Position numbers and translations under genes: made by a program
Shown here: positions 35,472-44,894 of the stretch, piece after piece
Layout: every line of letters starts with the position of its first letter
Position numbering within the stretch: position 1 is the stretch's first letter
Assembly: GCA_913061215.1 (NCBI GenBank)
Contig: CAJXSQ010000002.1
Coordinates: 1 to 52,631 of the forward strand
Length of the DNA stretch: 52,631 nucleotides
Reading direction: 5' to 3'
Source: an uncultured Synechococcus sp.
Lineage (GTDB): Bacteria > Cyanobacteriota > Cyanobacteriia > PCC-6307 > Cyanobiaceae
The notes under the pieces: generated by a model
What the model was told of the DNA's origin: nothing
The model's input: only the letters and a program-made list of their open reading frames with translations
The model's database searches: none

Positions 35472-37760
35472 ATGAAATTCACGGTCGCCGATCTGATCGA
35501 CCAGCTGCCCGCGCAGGAGCAGCTCAGCCTGAGCAAGCTTGAGAAGGCGCTGGGCCTGAGCAGTGGCAGCGATCAGGCCCAGTTGCGGATTGCGCTCTCC
35601 GCGCTGGTGCGCGTGGGTGTTCTGCAGGAAACCGAAGAGGGCATCAGCCGCGTCGCCGATGAGGGGCTGATCGAGGCGCGCCTGCGCTGCAGCAGCAAGG
35701 GCTTCTGCTTTGCCCTGCGGGAGGACGGCGGCGAGGACATCTACATCCGCGACAACCAGCTGAATCACGCCTGGAACGGCGACCGGGTGCTGGTGCGGAT
35801 CACCCGCGAAGGGGGCCGGCGCCGCTCTCCTGAAGGAGGCGTGCAATGCATCCTCGAGCGCAGCACCACCAGCCTGCTGGCCCAGGTGGAGCAGCAGAAC
35901 GAACGCCTGGTGGCGGTGCCCCTCGACGACCGCCTGCTCACCAGCATCGAACTGCCGGCCAGCGACAGCCAATACCTCAAGCCGGCCGATGAGGCCGTGG
36001 TGGAGGTGAAGGTTGACCGCTACCCCGTGGGCCAGCTGCCCTCGCAGGGGCATGTGGCCCGCAGCCTGGCCGTGAACGCCGGCCCCGAAGCGGATCTCGA
36101 TCTGCTGATCACCAAGCACGGCCTGGGTGAACGGCCCGCAGCCCCCCGGGCCTCGCTGCGCAGCCTCGAGGCCAAGGAACGCGACGACCTCACCGCCCTG
36201 CCCACCCTGCTGCTGCAGGGCTGGAGCGCCAGCGACGCACCGGGTCTGCCGGCCGTTTCGCTGGAATCGAGCGAAAGCGGCCATCGGCTCTGGGTGCACG
36301 CCCCGGCCGTGGCCGAGCGCATGGGCTTCGGCAGCGCCCTCGATCTGCACCTGCGCGAGCAGGCCGAGGCCCTCTGCCTGGGCAACAGCTGGCTGCCTCT
36401 GCTGCCAGCGGCCCTGAGCAAAGCAGCGGGCTTCAAGGCCGGCGGCACCGAGGCGGCCCTATCGGTGCTGCTGGAACTCAACGCCGAAGGCGAACTTGAG
36501 CACTACCGCTTCTGCCGCAGCAGCATCCGCGTGGATGGGGCGGTGGATGCGAAGGCCCTGCAGGCCCTGGCGGAGCGCAAGCCCAAGGCCCGCACCACCC
36601 CCGCGGCCCTCAAGGGCATCAAAGACCAGCTGCCGATGCTGGAGCAGCTGATCGCCCTGGCCCAGCTGCTGCGCCAACAGCGGCTGGCCTCCGGTTCGAT
36701 CGAGCTTGATCTGGCCATGCCGGCCATCGATGGCCTCGGCGATCTGGCCATTCCCGAACCGGATGAGACCCGCCAGGGCTGGCTGGTGCAGCTCGACCCG
36801 GCCAGCCAGCCGGCCGGCCTGCTGCGGGAGCTGGTGCTGCCCGCCCATCGCGCCCTGGGGCGTCACCTGGCGGCGCTGGAACTGCCGGCGATCTACGCCC
36901 AGAACCCGGCCCCCGATCCCGAGGCGCTCAACGATGTGGCCAAGGCGGCCCTGGCCCTGGAGATCCCCCTGGAACTCTCGGCCGATGGCAACGTCAGCGC
37001 CCAGGAGCTGGCCCAGGCCTTCGCCGGCAGCGACCGCTGCCGGGTGCTGCAGCAGCAGCTGCGCGACCCGCTCAAGCCGGTGACCCTGGCGGCGGAGCCG
37101 GGCCCGAATGCCCTGGCGGCGGAGCCCGTGGCGCTGGCCCCCTGGTGCTGCCCAACGCTGCATTACGCCGACCTCTGGAACCAGCACGTGCTGGCCCTGC
37201 TGCTGAGCGAGGGCAAGGACCGCCCCTCCGTGCGCCACAAGACCCGGGTGGACATCGCCGGCGACAGCAGCCATGGCCTGATCGACTGGCCCCTGCTGCC
37301 CCCCAGCCAGATCCAGCCCCTGGAGGAGGGCCGCAGCATCGCCCTGCTGCATCGCCTCAACGGCCGCTGCCGCTTCGCGGCTGAGCTCCAGGCCGATGCC
37401 CTGGCCATGGCCCAGGCGCGCCAGGCCGAACCGCTGGTGGGGCAGACCCTCACCGGTGTGATCAGCGGCGTGCAGAGCTATGGCTTCTTCGTGGAGGTGC
37501 CTCCCTCCCAGGTGGAGGGCCTGGTGCACGTGAGCTCCCTCAAGGACGACTGGTACGAGTACCGCTCACGCCAGAACCGCCTGGTGGGCCGCAAGAACCG
37601 CCGCACCTACATGCTCGGCGATGCGGTGGAGGTGATCATCCAGAAGGTGGATGTGCTCCGCCATCAGATCGATCTGGCCGTGGTGCTGCCCGAGGGCTAC
37701 GAGGAGTACACCCCCGATGCCGGCGACGCTGATCAGGCAACCGACACCGACGAGGACTGA
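35472..37760 (+). CDS. RNase II/R (VacB)-like protein with degenerate RNB catalytic motifs
   Basis: A 762-residue protein. A winged-helix-like start precedes a cold-shock-type OB domain (about 70-110: LRCSSKGFCFALREDG, DIYIRDNQLNHAWNGDRVLVRI). The RNB region is recognisable at LWVHAPAVAERMGFGSALDLHLREQA, CLGNSWLPLLPAALS and ADLWNQHVLALL. A clear C-terminal S1 domain follows (about 656-735: GQTLTGVISGVQSYGFFVEV, EGLVHVSSL). The Asp-rich catalytic block is replaced by SASDAPGLPAVSLESSE, and HFTSPIRRYADL is replaced by PWCCPTLHYADL, so hydrolysis looks unlikely. Zam of Synechocystis is a known RNB-family relative. A promoter region of about 99 bases precedes it. Confidence 0.8.
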   Translation: MKFTVADLIDQLPAQEQLSLSKLEKALGLSSGSDQAQLRIALSALVRVGVLQETEEGISRVADEGLIEARLRCSSKGFCFALREDGGEDIYIRDNQLNHAWNGDRVLVRITREGGRRRSPEGGVQCILERSTTSLLAQVEQQNERLVAVPLDDRLLTSIELPASDSQYLKPADEAVVEVKVDRYPVGQLPSQGHVARSLAVNAGPEADLDLLITKHGLGERPAAPRASLRSLEAKERDDLTALPTLLLQGWSASDAPGLPAVSLESSESGHRLWVHAPAVAERMGFGSALDLHLREQAEALCLGNSWLPLLPAALSKAAGFKAGGTEAALSVLLELNAEGELEHYRFCRSSIRVDGAVDAKALQALAERKPKARTTPAALKGIKDQLPMLEQLIALAQLLRQQRLASGSIELDLAMPAIDGLGDLAIPEPDETRQGWLVQLDPASQPAGLLRELVLPAHRALGRHLAALELPAIYAQNPAPDPEALNDVAKAALALEIPLELSADGNVSAQELAQAFAGSDRCRVLQQQLRDPLKPVTLAAEPGPNALAAEPVALAPWCCPTLHYADLWNQHVLALLLSEGKDRPSVRHKTRVDIAGDSSHGLIDWPLLPPSQIQPLEEGRSIALLHRLNGRCRFAAELQADALAMAQARQAEPLVGQTLTGVISGVQSYGFFVEVPPSQVEGLVHVSSLKDDWYEYRSRQNRLVGRKNRRTYMLGDAVEVIIQKVDVLRHQIDLAVVLPEGYEEYTPDAGDADQATDTDED

Positions 37761-37763
37761 AGC

Positions 37764-38378
37764 TTGAGCCTGCCGATCGTGCTGGCGGTGTCGGGGGCGA
37801 GCGCGCAGCCCCTGGCCCAGCGGGCGCTGCAGCTGCTGCTGCAGGCCGGTGAAAGCGTGGATCTGGTGGTGAGCCGCGGCGCCATCGGCGTGTGGCAGGC
37901 GGAGCTGGGGGTGCGCGTGCCCTCCGAGCCGGAGGCGCAGGAGCGGTTCTGGCGTGAGCGCACCGGCTGCAGCGGCGGCACCCTGCGCTGCCACCGCTGG
38001 AACGATCAGTCCACCGCCATCGCCAGTGGCAGCCACCGCACCCGCGGCATGGTGATCCTGCCCTGCTCGATGGGGGCGGTGGGCCGGATCGCCTCCGGCG
38101 TGGCCACCGACCTGCTGGAGCGCAGCGCCGACGTGCACCTCAAGGAAGGGCGACCGTTGGTGATCTGCCCGCGCGAGACACCCTGGAACCTGGTGCACCT
38201 GCGCAACCTCACCGCCCTGGCGGAAGCGGGCGCCCGCATCGCACCGCCGGTGCCGGCCTGGTACCACCAGCCCACCAGCCTCGACGAGATGGTGGACTTT
38301 CTGGTGATCCGGGTGTTCGATTGCCTCGGTTACGACCTGGGCTCCTTGCAGCGCTGGAGCGGCCCGATCCAGTCCTGA
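37764..38378 (+). CDS. ubiX: UbiX-like flavin prenyltransferase
   Basis: A 204-residue flavoprotein starting PIVLAVSGASAQPLAQRALQ (phosphate-binding loop), with RGMVILPCSMGAVGRIASGVATDLLERSADVHLKEGRPLVI at about 94-135 and CPRETPWNLVHLRNL at about 136-150, all UbiX signatures. UbiX attaches a dimethylallyl group to FMN to make prenyl-FMN, the cofactor of UbiD decarboxylases of quinone synthesis; in cyanobacteria that means plastoquinone. The TTG at 37764 is three bases after the RNB-like stop, so the pair is likely co-transcribed. Confidence 0.9.
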   Translation: MSLPIVLAVSGASAQPLAQRALQLLLQAGESVDLVVSRGAIGVWQAELGVRVPSEPEAQERFWRERTGCSGGTLRCHRWNDQSTAIASGSHRTRGMVILPCSMGAVGRIASGVATDLLERSADVHLKEGRPLVICPRETPWNLVHLRNLTALAEAGARIAPPVPAWYHQPTSLDEMVDFLVIRVFDCLGYDLGSLQRWSGPIQS

Positions 38379-38396
38379 GCCAACGCCTCCTCTGCC

Positions 38397-38915
38397 GTGC
38401 TGCATCGCCTCCTGCTGCTGCCCCTGCTCTCACCCCTGCTGGCGGTGGTGCTGGTGGCCGCGATCAACCCGAAACCCTGGGTGAAGCTGCGGCTGCTCAC
38501 CTGGACCTCCCCCAGCTGGCCCCTCGGGGCCTGGATGGCGAGCGCAGCGGGCCTGGGCGCGGCCATGAGTGCGGCAGGGGCAGCCCTGGCCCTGCAGGAC
38601 GCCGGGGCCGAGCTGACGCCCCGGCGCCAGGTGCGCCGGCGGGCCGATGACGAACCGGAAGAGAGCGGCGCGCGCAGCGAGCCAGGCGAACCCTGGATGC
38701 CCCAGCCGGCGCCTGGCTGGGCTGGGCCGAGCCGCAGCGCCACCGACCCGGCTCCCACGGTGTCCGTGCCGTTCCGGGTGATCCGCAAGGGGCAGCGCGC
38801 CAGCGATAACGCTGCTGCAGCCCCAGCGAGCCGCAGCACCACAGCGGCCGCCGGCCAACCCGCCAGCAGCGCAGCGGACGACGACTGGGGCAGCCCGGTG
38901 AGCGACGACTGGTGA
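38397..38915 (+). CDS. Two-helix membrane protein of unknown function
   Basis: A 172-residue protein from a GTG. Two hydrophobic helices (about residues 4-23 and 42-66: LLLPLLSPLLAVVLVAAI; GAWMASAAGLGAAMSAAGAAL) separated by NPKPWVKLRLLTWTSPSWPL. A long low-complexity Pro/Ser/Ala-rich tail follows, ending in repeated DDDWGSPVSDDW. Not recognised as a named family, though a similar protein is often found near ubiX/acsF in picocyanobacteria. Membrane anchored, with a disordered tail. Confidence 0.6.
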   Translation: MLHRLLLLPLLSPLLAVVLVAAINPKPWVKLRLLTWTSPSWPLGAWMASAAGLGAAMSAAGAALALQDAGAELTPRRQVRRRADDEPEESGARSEPGEPWMPQPAPGWAGPSRSATDPAPTVSVPFRVIRKGQRASDNAAAAPASRSTTAAAGQPASSAADDDWGSPVSDDW

Positions 38916-38965
38916 TCCCGGGTGATCCCTAGAGTTCGCGTGCGTACTGCCCGAGGCCTGCGACG

Positions 38966-39400
38966 GTGACCGATTCCGCCAAGCCCGCTCAGGCCAAGCC
39001 TGCTGCAGCTGCCCCCGCCGCCAAACCGGCCAAGCCGCCGGCCCCGGAGGACAAGCCCTTCGCTGAATTTGTGCCGCAGCTGCTGCTGCCGGCGATCGCC
39101 AAGGAGATCGAGGCCTACGGCGGACCGGCCTGCAGCCTCAGCTTCGAGCAGGGCCCGATGCCGGTGGTGGGCAGCAGCTGCTGGATGGTGATCGGCGAAC
39201 TGCCCGGCGGCCGGCGCTTCTGGCTGTGCTTCACCGGCGAGGCGATCACCTCCGCCAAAACCATCGCCGTGGCCGAGGCCGGCGCCGAACCCAGCCTGCT
39301 CGAGTCGTTTCTGATCGACGAAAAGAAAATGACCCTGGCGCTGATCGTGTCGCGCCTGGTGCAGCGCCTCAACGGCCAGAAGTGGCTTGGTGCCAACTGA
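38966..39400 (+). CDS. DUF2996 protein
   Basis: A 144-residue protein from a GTG. An Ala/Pro/Lys-rich start (about 1-33) precedes a conserved core: DKPFAEFVPQLLLPAIAKEIEAYG, then SLSFEQG, WMVIGELPGGRRFWLCF, DEKKMTLALIVSRLVQRLNGQKWLG. This is the cyanobacterial and plastid DUF2996 pattern; function unknown, photosynthesis-linked by phylogeny. It is 50 bases downstream of the two-helix protein and 66 bases before acsF. Confidence 0.78.
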   Translation: MTDSAKPAQAKPAAAAPAAKPAKPPAPEDKPFAEFVPQLLLPAIAKEIEAYGGPACSLSFEQGPMPVVGSSCWMVIGELPGGRRFWLCFTGEAITSAKTIAVAEAGAEPSLLESFLIDEKKMTLALIVSRLVQRLNGQKWLGAN

Positions 39401-39433
39401 TGAAGGCAGGCCTCGGCTGCGCCGCAGGCCTCC

Positions 39434-39439
39434 TACGAT
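39434..39439 (+). promoter_or_regulatory. Possible -10 element TACGAT before acsF
   Basis: TACGAT ends 27 bases before the acsF ATG in the 66-base gap. The gap also holds two AGGCCT copies that can pair. No clear -35 is seen. Confidence 0.4.
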
Positions 39440-39466
39440 GCTCCCAACGACCACAGCTGCAACCCG

Positions 39467-40561
39467 ATGGTGCCTCCCGCCGTTGCCACACCCGACGCCG
39501 CAACAGCCATCGGCACTCCTGACGCGCCGGCGATCAAGGACCCGGTGAAGGACACGATCCTCACCCCGCGCTTCTACACAACCGACTTCGAGGCCATGGC
39601 GGCCATGGACCTCAGCCCCAACGAGGCTGAGCTCGAGGCGATCTGTGAGGAGTTCCGCAAGGATTACAACCGCCATCACTTCGTTCGCAACGAGGAATTC
39701 GAAGGCGCTGCCGACAAGCTCGATCCCGAGACCCGGCGCGTGTTCGTGGAGTTCCTGGAGCAGAGCTGCACCTCTGAGTTCTCCGGCTTCCTGCTCTACA
39801 AAGAGCTGAGCCGCCGCATCAAGGAGAAGAACCCGCTGCTGGCGGAGTGCTTCGCCCACATGGCCCGCGATGAAGCCCGCCACGCCGGCTTCCTCAACAA
39901 GGCGATGAGCGATTTCGGCCTGCAGCTGGATCTGGGCTTCCTCACCGCCAGCAAGGCCTACACCTACTTCAAGCCGGAGTACATCTTCTACGCCACCTAC
40001 CTGAGCGAGAAGATCGGCTACTGGCGTTACATCGCCATCTTCCGCCACCTCGAGAAGAATCCCGACAGCAAGATCTTCCCGATCTTCAACTTCTTCGAGA
40101 ACTGGTGCCAGGACGAGAACCGCCACGGCGACTTCTTCGACGCCCTGATGAAGGCCCAGCCCAAGAGCGTCACCGGCCTGAAGGCCCGGCTGTGGTGCCG
40201 CTTCTTCCTGCTGGCTGTGTTCGCCACCATGTACGTGCGCGACGTGGCCCGCAAGGAGTTCTATGAGGCGCTCGGTCTGGATGCCCGCGAGTACGACAAG
40301 TACGTGATCGCCAAGACCAACGAGACCTCCGCCCGCGTGTTCCCCGTGGTGCTGAACGTGGAGCACCCCAGCTTCTACGCCGGCCTCGAGCAACTCGTGC
40401 GCAACAACGCCAAGCTCAGCGCCGCCGATGAGAGCGGCGCCATCGCACCGGTGAAGCTGCTGCGCAAGCTGCCCTACTGGATTGCCAACGCCGCCGAGAT
40501 GGCCAAGCTGTTCCTGATGAGCCCGATCCGCAGCGAACAGTTCCAGCCCGCCGTGCGCTGA
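39467..40561 (+). CDS. acsF: Mg-protoporphyrin IX monomethyl ester oxidative cyclase, aerobic
   Basis: A 364-residue diiron enzyme that closes ring E of chlorophyll, using O2. Diiron ligands are visible: [14 protein letters not shown] and [13 protein letters not shown] (ExxH) at about 92-105 and 134-146, then [15 protein letters not shown] (ExxH) at about 217-231. The core from [15 protein letters not shown] onward matches the family, and the size is normal. The N-terminal 27 residues are an Ala/Pro extension. Acts at the thylakoid or inner membrane. Confidence 0.97.
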   Translation: MVPPAVATPDAATAIGTPDAPAIKDPVKDTILTPRFYTTDFEAMAAMDLSPNEAELEAICEEFRKDYNRHHFVRNEEFEGAADKLDPETRRVFVEFLEQSCTSEFSGFLLYKELSRRIKEKNPLLAECFAHMARDEARHAGFLNKAMSDFGLQLDLGFLTASKAYTYFKPEYIFYATYLSEKIGYWRYIAIFRHLEKNPDSKIFPIFNFFENWCQDENRHGDFFDALMKAQPKSVTGLKARLWCRFFLLAVFATMYVRDVARKEFYEALGLDAREYDKYVIAKTNETSARVFPVVLNVEHPSFYAGLEQLVRNNAKLSAADESGAIAPVKLLRKLPYWIANAAEMAKLFLMSPIRSEQFQPAVR

Positions 40562-40633
40562 CGTCCCGCGCACCTGTTTCGCCAGGCCCCGGCCCAGGCC
40601 TGCGGGCCTCCACCCTCACCAATCAGCCATCGC

Positions 40634-42061
40634 GTGATCGCCACCGCCCCGCCGGAAGCCGGCGCCTTCGACAGCCGCTGGACGGCCTCGCTGGAAGACC
40701 TGCTCGCCTGCGGACGGGCCGCCGGGGCTGATCTGGTGGAGGTGTTCCTGGAGCGCACCGACCACCTGGGCGTTCTGGCGGAGCAGGACACGATCACCAG
40801 CGTGACCCCGGCCTTCGGCATGGGAGCCGGCATCCGGGTGTTCCGCGATCGCCGCGACGGCTTCGTGAGCACCAACGACCTCAGCCCCGCCGGCCTGCGC
40901 CGGGCCCTGGAACAGGCTCTGGGCATGCTCGGCCTGGAGCCCTCCGCCAACGGCCGCAGCGGCTTCGACGGACTGCCGGCGCTGCGCGACTTCGCCGCAG
41001 CCAAGACCGACTGGTTGCAGCGCTGCCCGCAGCTTCAGGAAGCCACCGGCCGCCTGCTGGAGGGCACCGATCAACTGCAGCGGCAGGGCAGCCATCTGCA
41101 GGCGCGCCGCGGCAGTTACGCCCGCGATTGGCAGGAGGTGCTGGTGGCCGCGAGCGATGGCACCTTCGGCCGCGACATCCGCCTGCATCAGTCGGTGGGG
41201 CTGAATGTGCTCGCCGCCGATGGTGAGCACCGGGCCGGTGTGGGTCGCCGCTACGGCACCGCTGATCAACCCGATGATCTGCGCCGCTGGGATGCCACAG
41301 CCTCCGCCGCTGAGGTGTGCGCCAGCGCCGGCACGATGCTCTACGCCGACTACGTGGAAGCCGGCCAGATGCCGGCGGTGCTGGCCAACCGCTTCGGCGG
41401 CGTGATTTTCCACGAGGCCTGCGGCCACCTGCTGGAAACCACCCAGGTGGAGCGCGGCACCACCCCCTTTGCCGAACGGGTGGGCGAGGTGATCGCCCAC
41501 GAGGCCGTCACCGCCATTGATGAGGGCCTCACCGGCGGAGCTTTCGGTTCGCTCTCCATGGACGACGAAGGCATGGAAGCGCAGCGCACCGTGCTGATCG
41601 AGAACGGTGTGCTGAAGCGCTTCATCAGCGATCGGGCCGGTGAGATGCGCACCGGCCACGCCCGCACCGGCAGCGGCCGTCGCCAGAGCCACACCTTCGC
41701 GGCGGCCAGCCGCATGCGCAACACCTACATCGCCGCCGGGCCGCACACACCCGAGCAACTGATCGCTTCGGTGGAGCGTGGCCTCTACTGCAAATCGATG
41801 GGTGGCGGCAGCGTGGGCCCCACCGGCCAGTTCAACTTCGCCGTGGAGGAGGCCTACCTGATCGAAAACGGCAAGCTCACCAAACCGGTGAAGGGCGCCA
41901 CCCTGATCGGCGAAGCCAAGGAGGTGATGCCGCGCATCTCGATGTGCGCCAACGATCTTGAACTGGCGGCCGGGTTCTGCGGCTCGGTGAGCGGCAGCAT
42001 CTTCGTGACCGTGGGTCAGCCCCACATCAAGGTGGATTCGATCACGGTGGGAGGCCGTTGA
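40634..42061 (+). CDS. tldD: TldD metalloprotease subunit
   Basis: A 475-residue member of the TldD/PmbA (peptidase U62) family. The zinc-binding HEACGH (HExxxH) is at about residues 260-265, in [14 protein letters not shown]. Conserved [11 protein letters not shown], a GxGRRQSH region and SMGGGSV follow. In E. coli TldD and TldE form a heterodimeric protease that unfolds and cleaves flexible peptides, including modified antimicrobial peptides and CcdA. Its stop at 42061 lies three bases before the partner's ATG at 42064. The GTG at 40634 was taken as the start. Confidence 0.93.
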   Translation: MIATAPPEAGAFDSRWTASLEDLLACGRAAGADLVEVFLERTDHLGVLAEQDTITSVTPAFGMGAGIRVFRDRRDGFVSTNDLSPAGLRRALEQALGMLGLEPSANGRSGFDGLPALRDFAAAKTDWLQRCPQLQEATGRLLEGTDQLQRQGSHLQARRGSYARDWQEVLVAASDGTFGRDIRLHQSVGLNVLAADGEHRAGVGRRYGTADQPDDLRRWDATASAAEVCASAGTMLYADYVEAGQMPAVLANRFGGVIFHEACGHLLETTQVERGTTPFAERVGEVIAHEAVTAIDEGLTGGAFGSLSMDDEGMEAQRTVLIENGVLKRFISDRAGEMRTGHARTGSGRRQSHTFAAASRMRNTYIAAGPHTPEQLIASVERGLYCKSMGGGSVGPTGQFNFAVEEAYLIENGKLTKPVKGATLIGEAKEVMPRISMCANDLELAAGFCGSVSGSIFVTVGQPHIKVDSITVGGR

Positions 42062-42063
42062 GC

Positions 42064-43443
42064 ATGAGCGAACAGCAGAACAGCAACGGCCTCAACGCTG
42101 AACACCTGCGCAGCAGCCTCGAGCAAATCGCCGCGGCCAACGGCATCCAGCGCTGGGATCTGGGCGCCGCCTGCTCCACGGACATCTCCGTGCAGGTGGA
42201 TCGCGGCGAACCCAAACAGATGAAGGGGGCCCAGCGCAGTTCGATCACGGTGCGGGTGTGGAACGAGCAGGGGCTGGTGGGAGTGACCAGCACCTCCGAT
42301 CTGAGCGGATCAGGCCTGGAGCGCGCCCTCACCGGCGCCAAGGACGCCAGCGCCTTCGGCAATGCCGACGACATCCCGGCCTTCTCACCCCTGGCCACCG
42401 CTCCTCTGGCGGAGCTGCACCAACCGATCCACGCGCCGCAGGGCATCCTGCGCCTGCTGGACACCCTCAAGGGGGCCGAACAGGACCTGCTGGGCCGCCA
42501 TGCCGCGATCAGCACCGTGCCTTACAACGGCCTGGCCGAACGCAGCAGCGAGCGGATCTACCTCAACAGCGATGGTGCCTGCCGCCAGCAACAGCTGAGC
42601 ACCGCCAGCCTCTACCTCTACGCCCGCGCCGAGGAAACCGGCCGCAAACCCCGCAGCGCCGGAGCCGTGCGCCTGGCCTATGGCGCCGGTGAGCTCGACG
42701 TGGATGGCTGCGTGAACGAGGCGGCCGAGCGCACGATCAGCCATCTCGACTACGCCCCGATCGACACCGGCCGCTACACCTGCGTGTTCAGCCCCGAGGC
42801 GTTCCTCGATCTGGTGGGTGCCTTCAGCAACCTGTTCAACGCCCGCGCCGTGCTCGATGGGGTGAGCCTGAGCCATCGCGACTCGATCGGCGAGACGCTC
42901 GCGGTGCCGTTCCTGGACATCCACGACAACGGCCTGCACCCGGCCAACATCGGCGCCTCCGCCTTCGATGGCGAGGGCACCCCCACCCGCCGCCTCGCCC
43001 TGCTGGAAGGGGGCGTGCTGCGCAACTTCCTCCACTCGGAAGCCACAGCCCGTGCCTTCGGCGTTGCCCCAACCGGCCACGCCGGGCTCGGCGCCAAGGT
43101 GTCGGTGGGACCCGACTGGTTCGAGATCGGCCCCACCCCGGGCAGCAACGGCGGTGAGAGCGGCCTGGATCGCTTCAAGGCCGGCCAGCCGATCGTGTGG
43201 ATCGATTCGCTCTCGGCCCTGCACGCCGGCGTGAAGGCCAGCCAGGGCTCCTTCTCGCTGCCCTTCGATGGCTGGTTGATCAGCGGCGGTGAACCCCGCT
43301 CGATCGAAGCCGCCACGGTGGCCGGCGACATCCGCCAGGTGCTCAAGGCCATCGTGGGCTTTGAGGGCGAGGCGAAGGTCACCCCCGATGGCCTCTGCCC
43401 GATGGTGTGGGTGGAGGGTCTTTCGGTCACCGGCGAGGCCTGA
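42064..43443 (+). CDS. pmbA: TldE/PmbA, TldD partner
   Basis: A 459-residue PmbA/TldE-type protein. It shares the fold with TldD but has no HExxxH, as expected for the non-catalytic partner. Features: VQVDRGEPKQMKGAQRSSITVRVW at about residues 42-65, GVTSTSDLSGSGLERAL, and C-terminal WLISGGEPRSIEAATVAGDIRQVL. ATG at 42064 with a TTG at 42058 as a longer alternative. Coupled to tldD. Followed after 14 bases by the zinc-ribbon gene of the polysaccharide-like cluster. Confidence 0.92.
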   Translation: MSEQQNSNGLNAEHLRSSLEQIAAANGIQRWDLGAACSTDISVQVDRGEPKQMKGAQRSSITVRVWNEQGLVGVTSTSDLSGSGLERALTGAKDASAFGNADDIPAFSPLATAPLAELHQPIHAPQGILRLLDTLKGAEQDLLGRHAAISTVPYNGLAERSSERIYLNSDGACRQQQLSTASLYLYARAEETGRKPRSAGAVRLAYGAGELDVDGCVNEAAERTISHLDYAPIDTGRYTCVFSPEAFLDLVGAFSNLFNARAVLDGVSLSHRDSIGETLAVPFLDIHDNGLHPANIGASAFDGEGTPTRRLALLEGGVLRNFLHSEATARAFGVAPTGHAGLGAKVSVGPDWFEIGPTPGSNGGESGLDRFKAGQPIVWIDSLSALHAGVKASQGSFSLPFDGWLISGGEPRSIEAATVAGDIRQVLKAIVGFEGEAKVTPDGLCPMVWVEGLSVTGEA

Positions 43444-43457
43444 GGCAGGGAGAGGTG

Positions 43458-44873
43458 ATGGCGCGGCTGGGATGGGTGAGCCTGAGCCCGGCACTCGCAC
43501 CGCCCGGGTCGGTTGAGGGCCTGGAGCTCAACACCTTCCCCTCGCTTGAGGCGCTGCTGGAGCAGCCGCAAGGCTGTGATGTGGTGGTGCTGGATGGGCC
43601 GCCGGAGGCGATGGGTACGGCGGCACGACGCCTGCGGGCTGATCACCGTTATCAACTGGGGCTGATCTACACCTCCCGCGCCGGCGATCCCTGGTGCGCC
43701 GCCCTCTGCGACGGCGAGCTTCCCGGCGACGGCGCAGCAATCGCAACGGCCTGGCAGCAATGGCAGGAACGGCAGCCCCTGTTCAACCGCGGCCAGGCGC
43801 CCGAGGGGGTGGATCAGAGCCTGCTCTGCTGGCTGTGGCAACGACCCGGCGCCGCCATCCAGCCGGTGCGCGATCCCGGCCACGCCCAGATCTACCGCTA
43901 CCCGCTGGTGGAGGCGATCACGGCCGACGAGCGCCTGAACAGCGACGGCTGGCTGCGGCAGAAGGAACAGGAGAACCTGCTGGAGGGCGGTGATCTGATC
44001 GACCGGATCCGCCAGTGCCCCGCCTGCAGCTCGAGCCGCCTGAACTATGTGGATGTGTGCCCGGAATGTCACGGGCTCGACATCGTGCGGCAACCGTCGC
44101 TGCACTGCTTCGTGTGTGGCCATGTAGCACCCCAGCAGAACTTCCTCAAGGGCGATGCGCTGGTGTGCCCGAACTGCCTCAGCCAGCTGCGCCATATCGG
44201 CAGCGACTACGACCGGCCGCTGGAGAACTACCGCTGCCGCGGCTGCGGAGCCTTCTTCGTGGATGCGGATGTGGACGTGCGCTGCCTCGACTGCTGCGAC
44301 GTGAATCAGCCGAATGACCTGCGCGTGCGCGAAATCCGCAGCTTCCGGTTGAGTGAAGCCGGTGCCCTGGCCTGCCGGCAGGGCCTCGGCGATAACGGCG
44401 CGATCGGTAGCTACTTCCGCAGGCTGAAACTGATGGACCGGGGTGACTTCCTGAAGGCCCTCGACTGGCAGATGGCAATTGCCAGGCGTTACGGCAAGAG
44501 CAGCGGCAGTGCCATCGCCGCGCTGCTGGGGGTGCGCATCGAGAACATCGAGCAATTGTTCGTGGATGTGGGGGAGGCGCGCGCCACAGCCATGCTCGAG
44601 GGCCTGCTGGAGCGGCTGCAGCAGATCATCCGCGACACAGACCGCTGCATGCGCGGCCGCGAGGACACCCTCTGGTTGCTGCTGCCTCACACCTCCGCCA
44701 GGGGCCTGGATCGTGTGCGGGAACGGCTGCAGGAGGGACTGGAGCGAATCCAGAGTAGTGCTGGTGCAGCTGAACTCAGCCTGAAATTCGTGGGCTGTGT
44801 TCTGCCCGAGCAGATCCAGGATGATGAGAATGCTGCCTTGATGCTGGCGCGCCTCGCGGGCGATCTCCGCTGA
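43458..44873 (+). CDS. Six-CxxC zinc-ribbon protein, TackOD1-like, with possible degenerate GGDEF end
   Basis: A 471-residue protein. Residues about 1-150 may be a receiver-like domain (CDVVVLDGPPEAM, YQLGLIYTSRAG). Six CxxC pairs follow at about 187-277: CPAC, CPEC, CFVC, CPNC, CRGC, CLDC, a compact zinc-ribbon array of the TackOD1 kind. The C-terminal part (about 335-470: DWQMAIARRYGKSSGSAIAALLGV, DTDRCMRGREDTLWLLLPHT, LKFVGCVLP) has the general look of a GGDEF domain without the GGDEF signature, so no c-di-GMP synthesis is expected. ATG 43458 was preferred because of AGGGAGAGG upstream. It starts the four-gene cluster. Confidence 0.65.
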   Translation: MARLGWVSLSPALAPPGSVEGLELNTFPSLEALLEQPQGCDVVVLDGPPEAMGTAARRLRADHRYQLGLIYTSRAGDPWCAALCDGELPGDGAAIATAWQQWQERQPLFNRGQAPEGVDQSLLCWLWQRPGAAIQPVRDPGHAQIYRYPLVEAITADERLNSDGWLRQKEQENLLEGGDLIDRIRQCPACSSSRLNYVDVCPECHGLDIVRQPSLHCFVCGHVAPQQNFLKGDALVCPNCLSQLRHIGSDYDRPLENYRCRGCGAFFVDADVDVRCLDCCDVNQPNDLRVREIRSFRLSEAGALACRQGLGDNGAIGSYFRRLKLMDRGDFLKALDWQMAIARRYGKSSGSAIAALLGVRIENIEQLFVDVGEARATAMLEGLLERLQQIIRDTDRCMRGREDTLWLLLPHTSARGLDRVRERLQEGLERIQSSAGAAELSLKFVGCVLPEQIQDDENAALMLARLAGDLR

Positions 44874-44894
44874 ACCGGGCGGCCTCAGTCAGCC

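Noticed and set aside
43458-44873. Zinc-ribbon gene as an active diguanylate cyclase
   Set aside because: No GGDEF/EGDEF signature or RxxD inhibitory site is visible in the C-terminal part.
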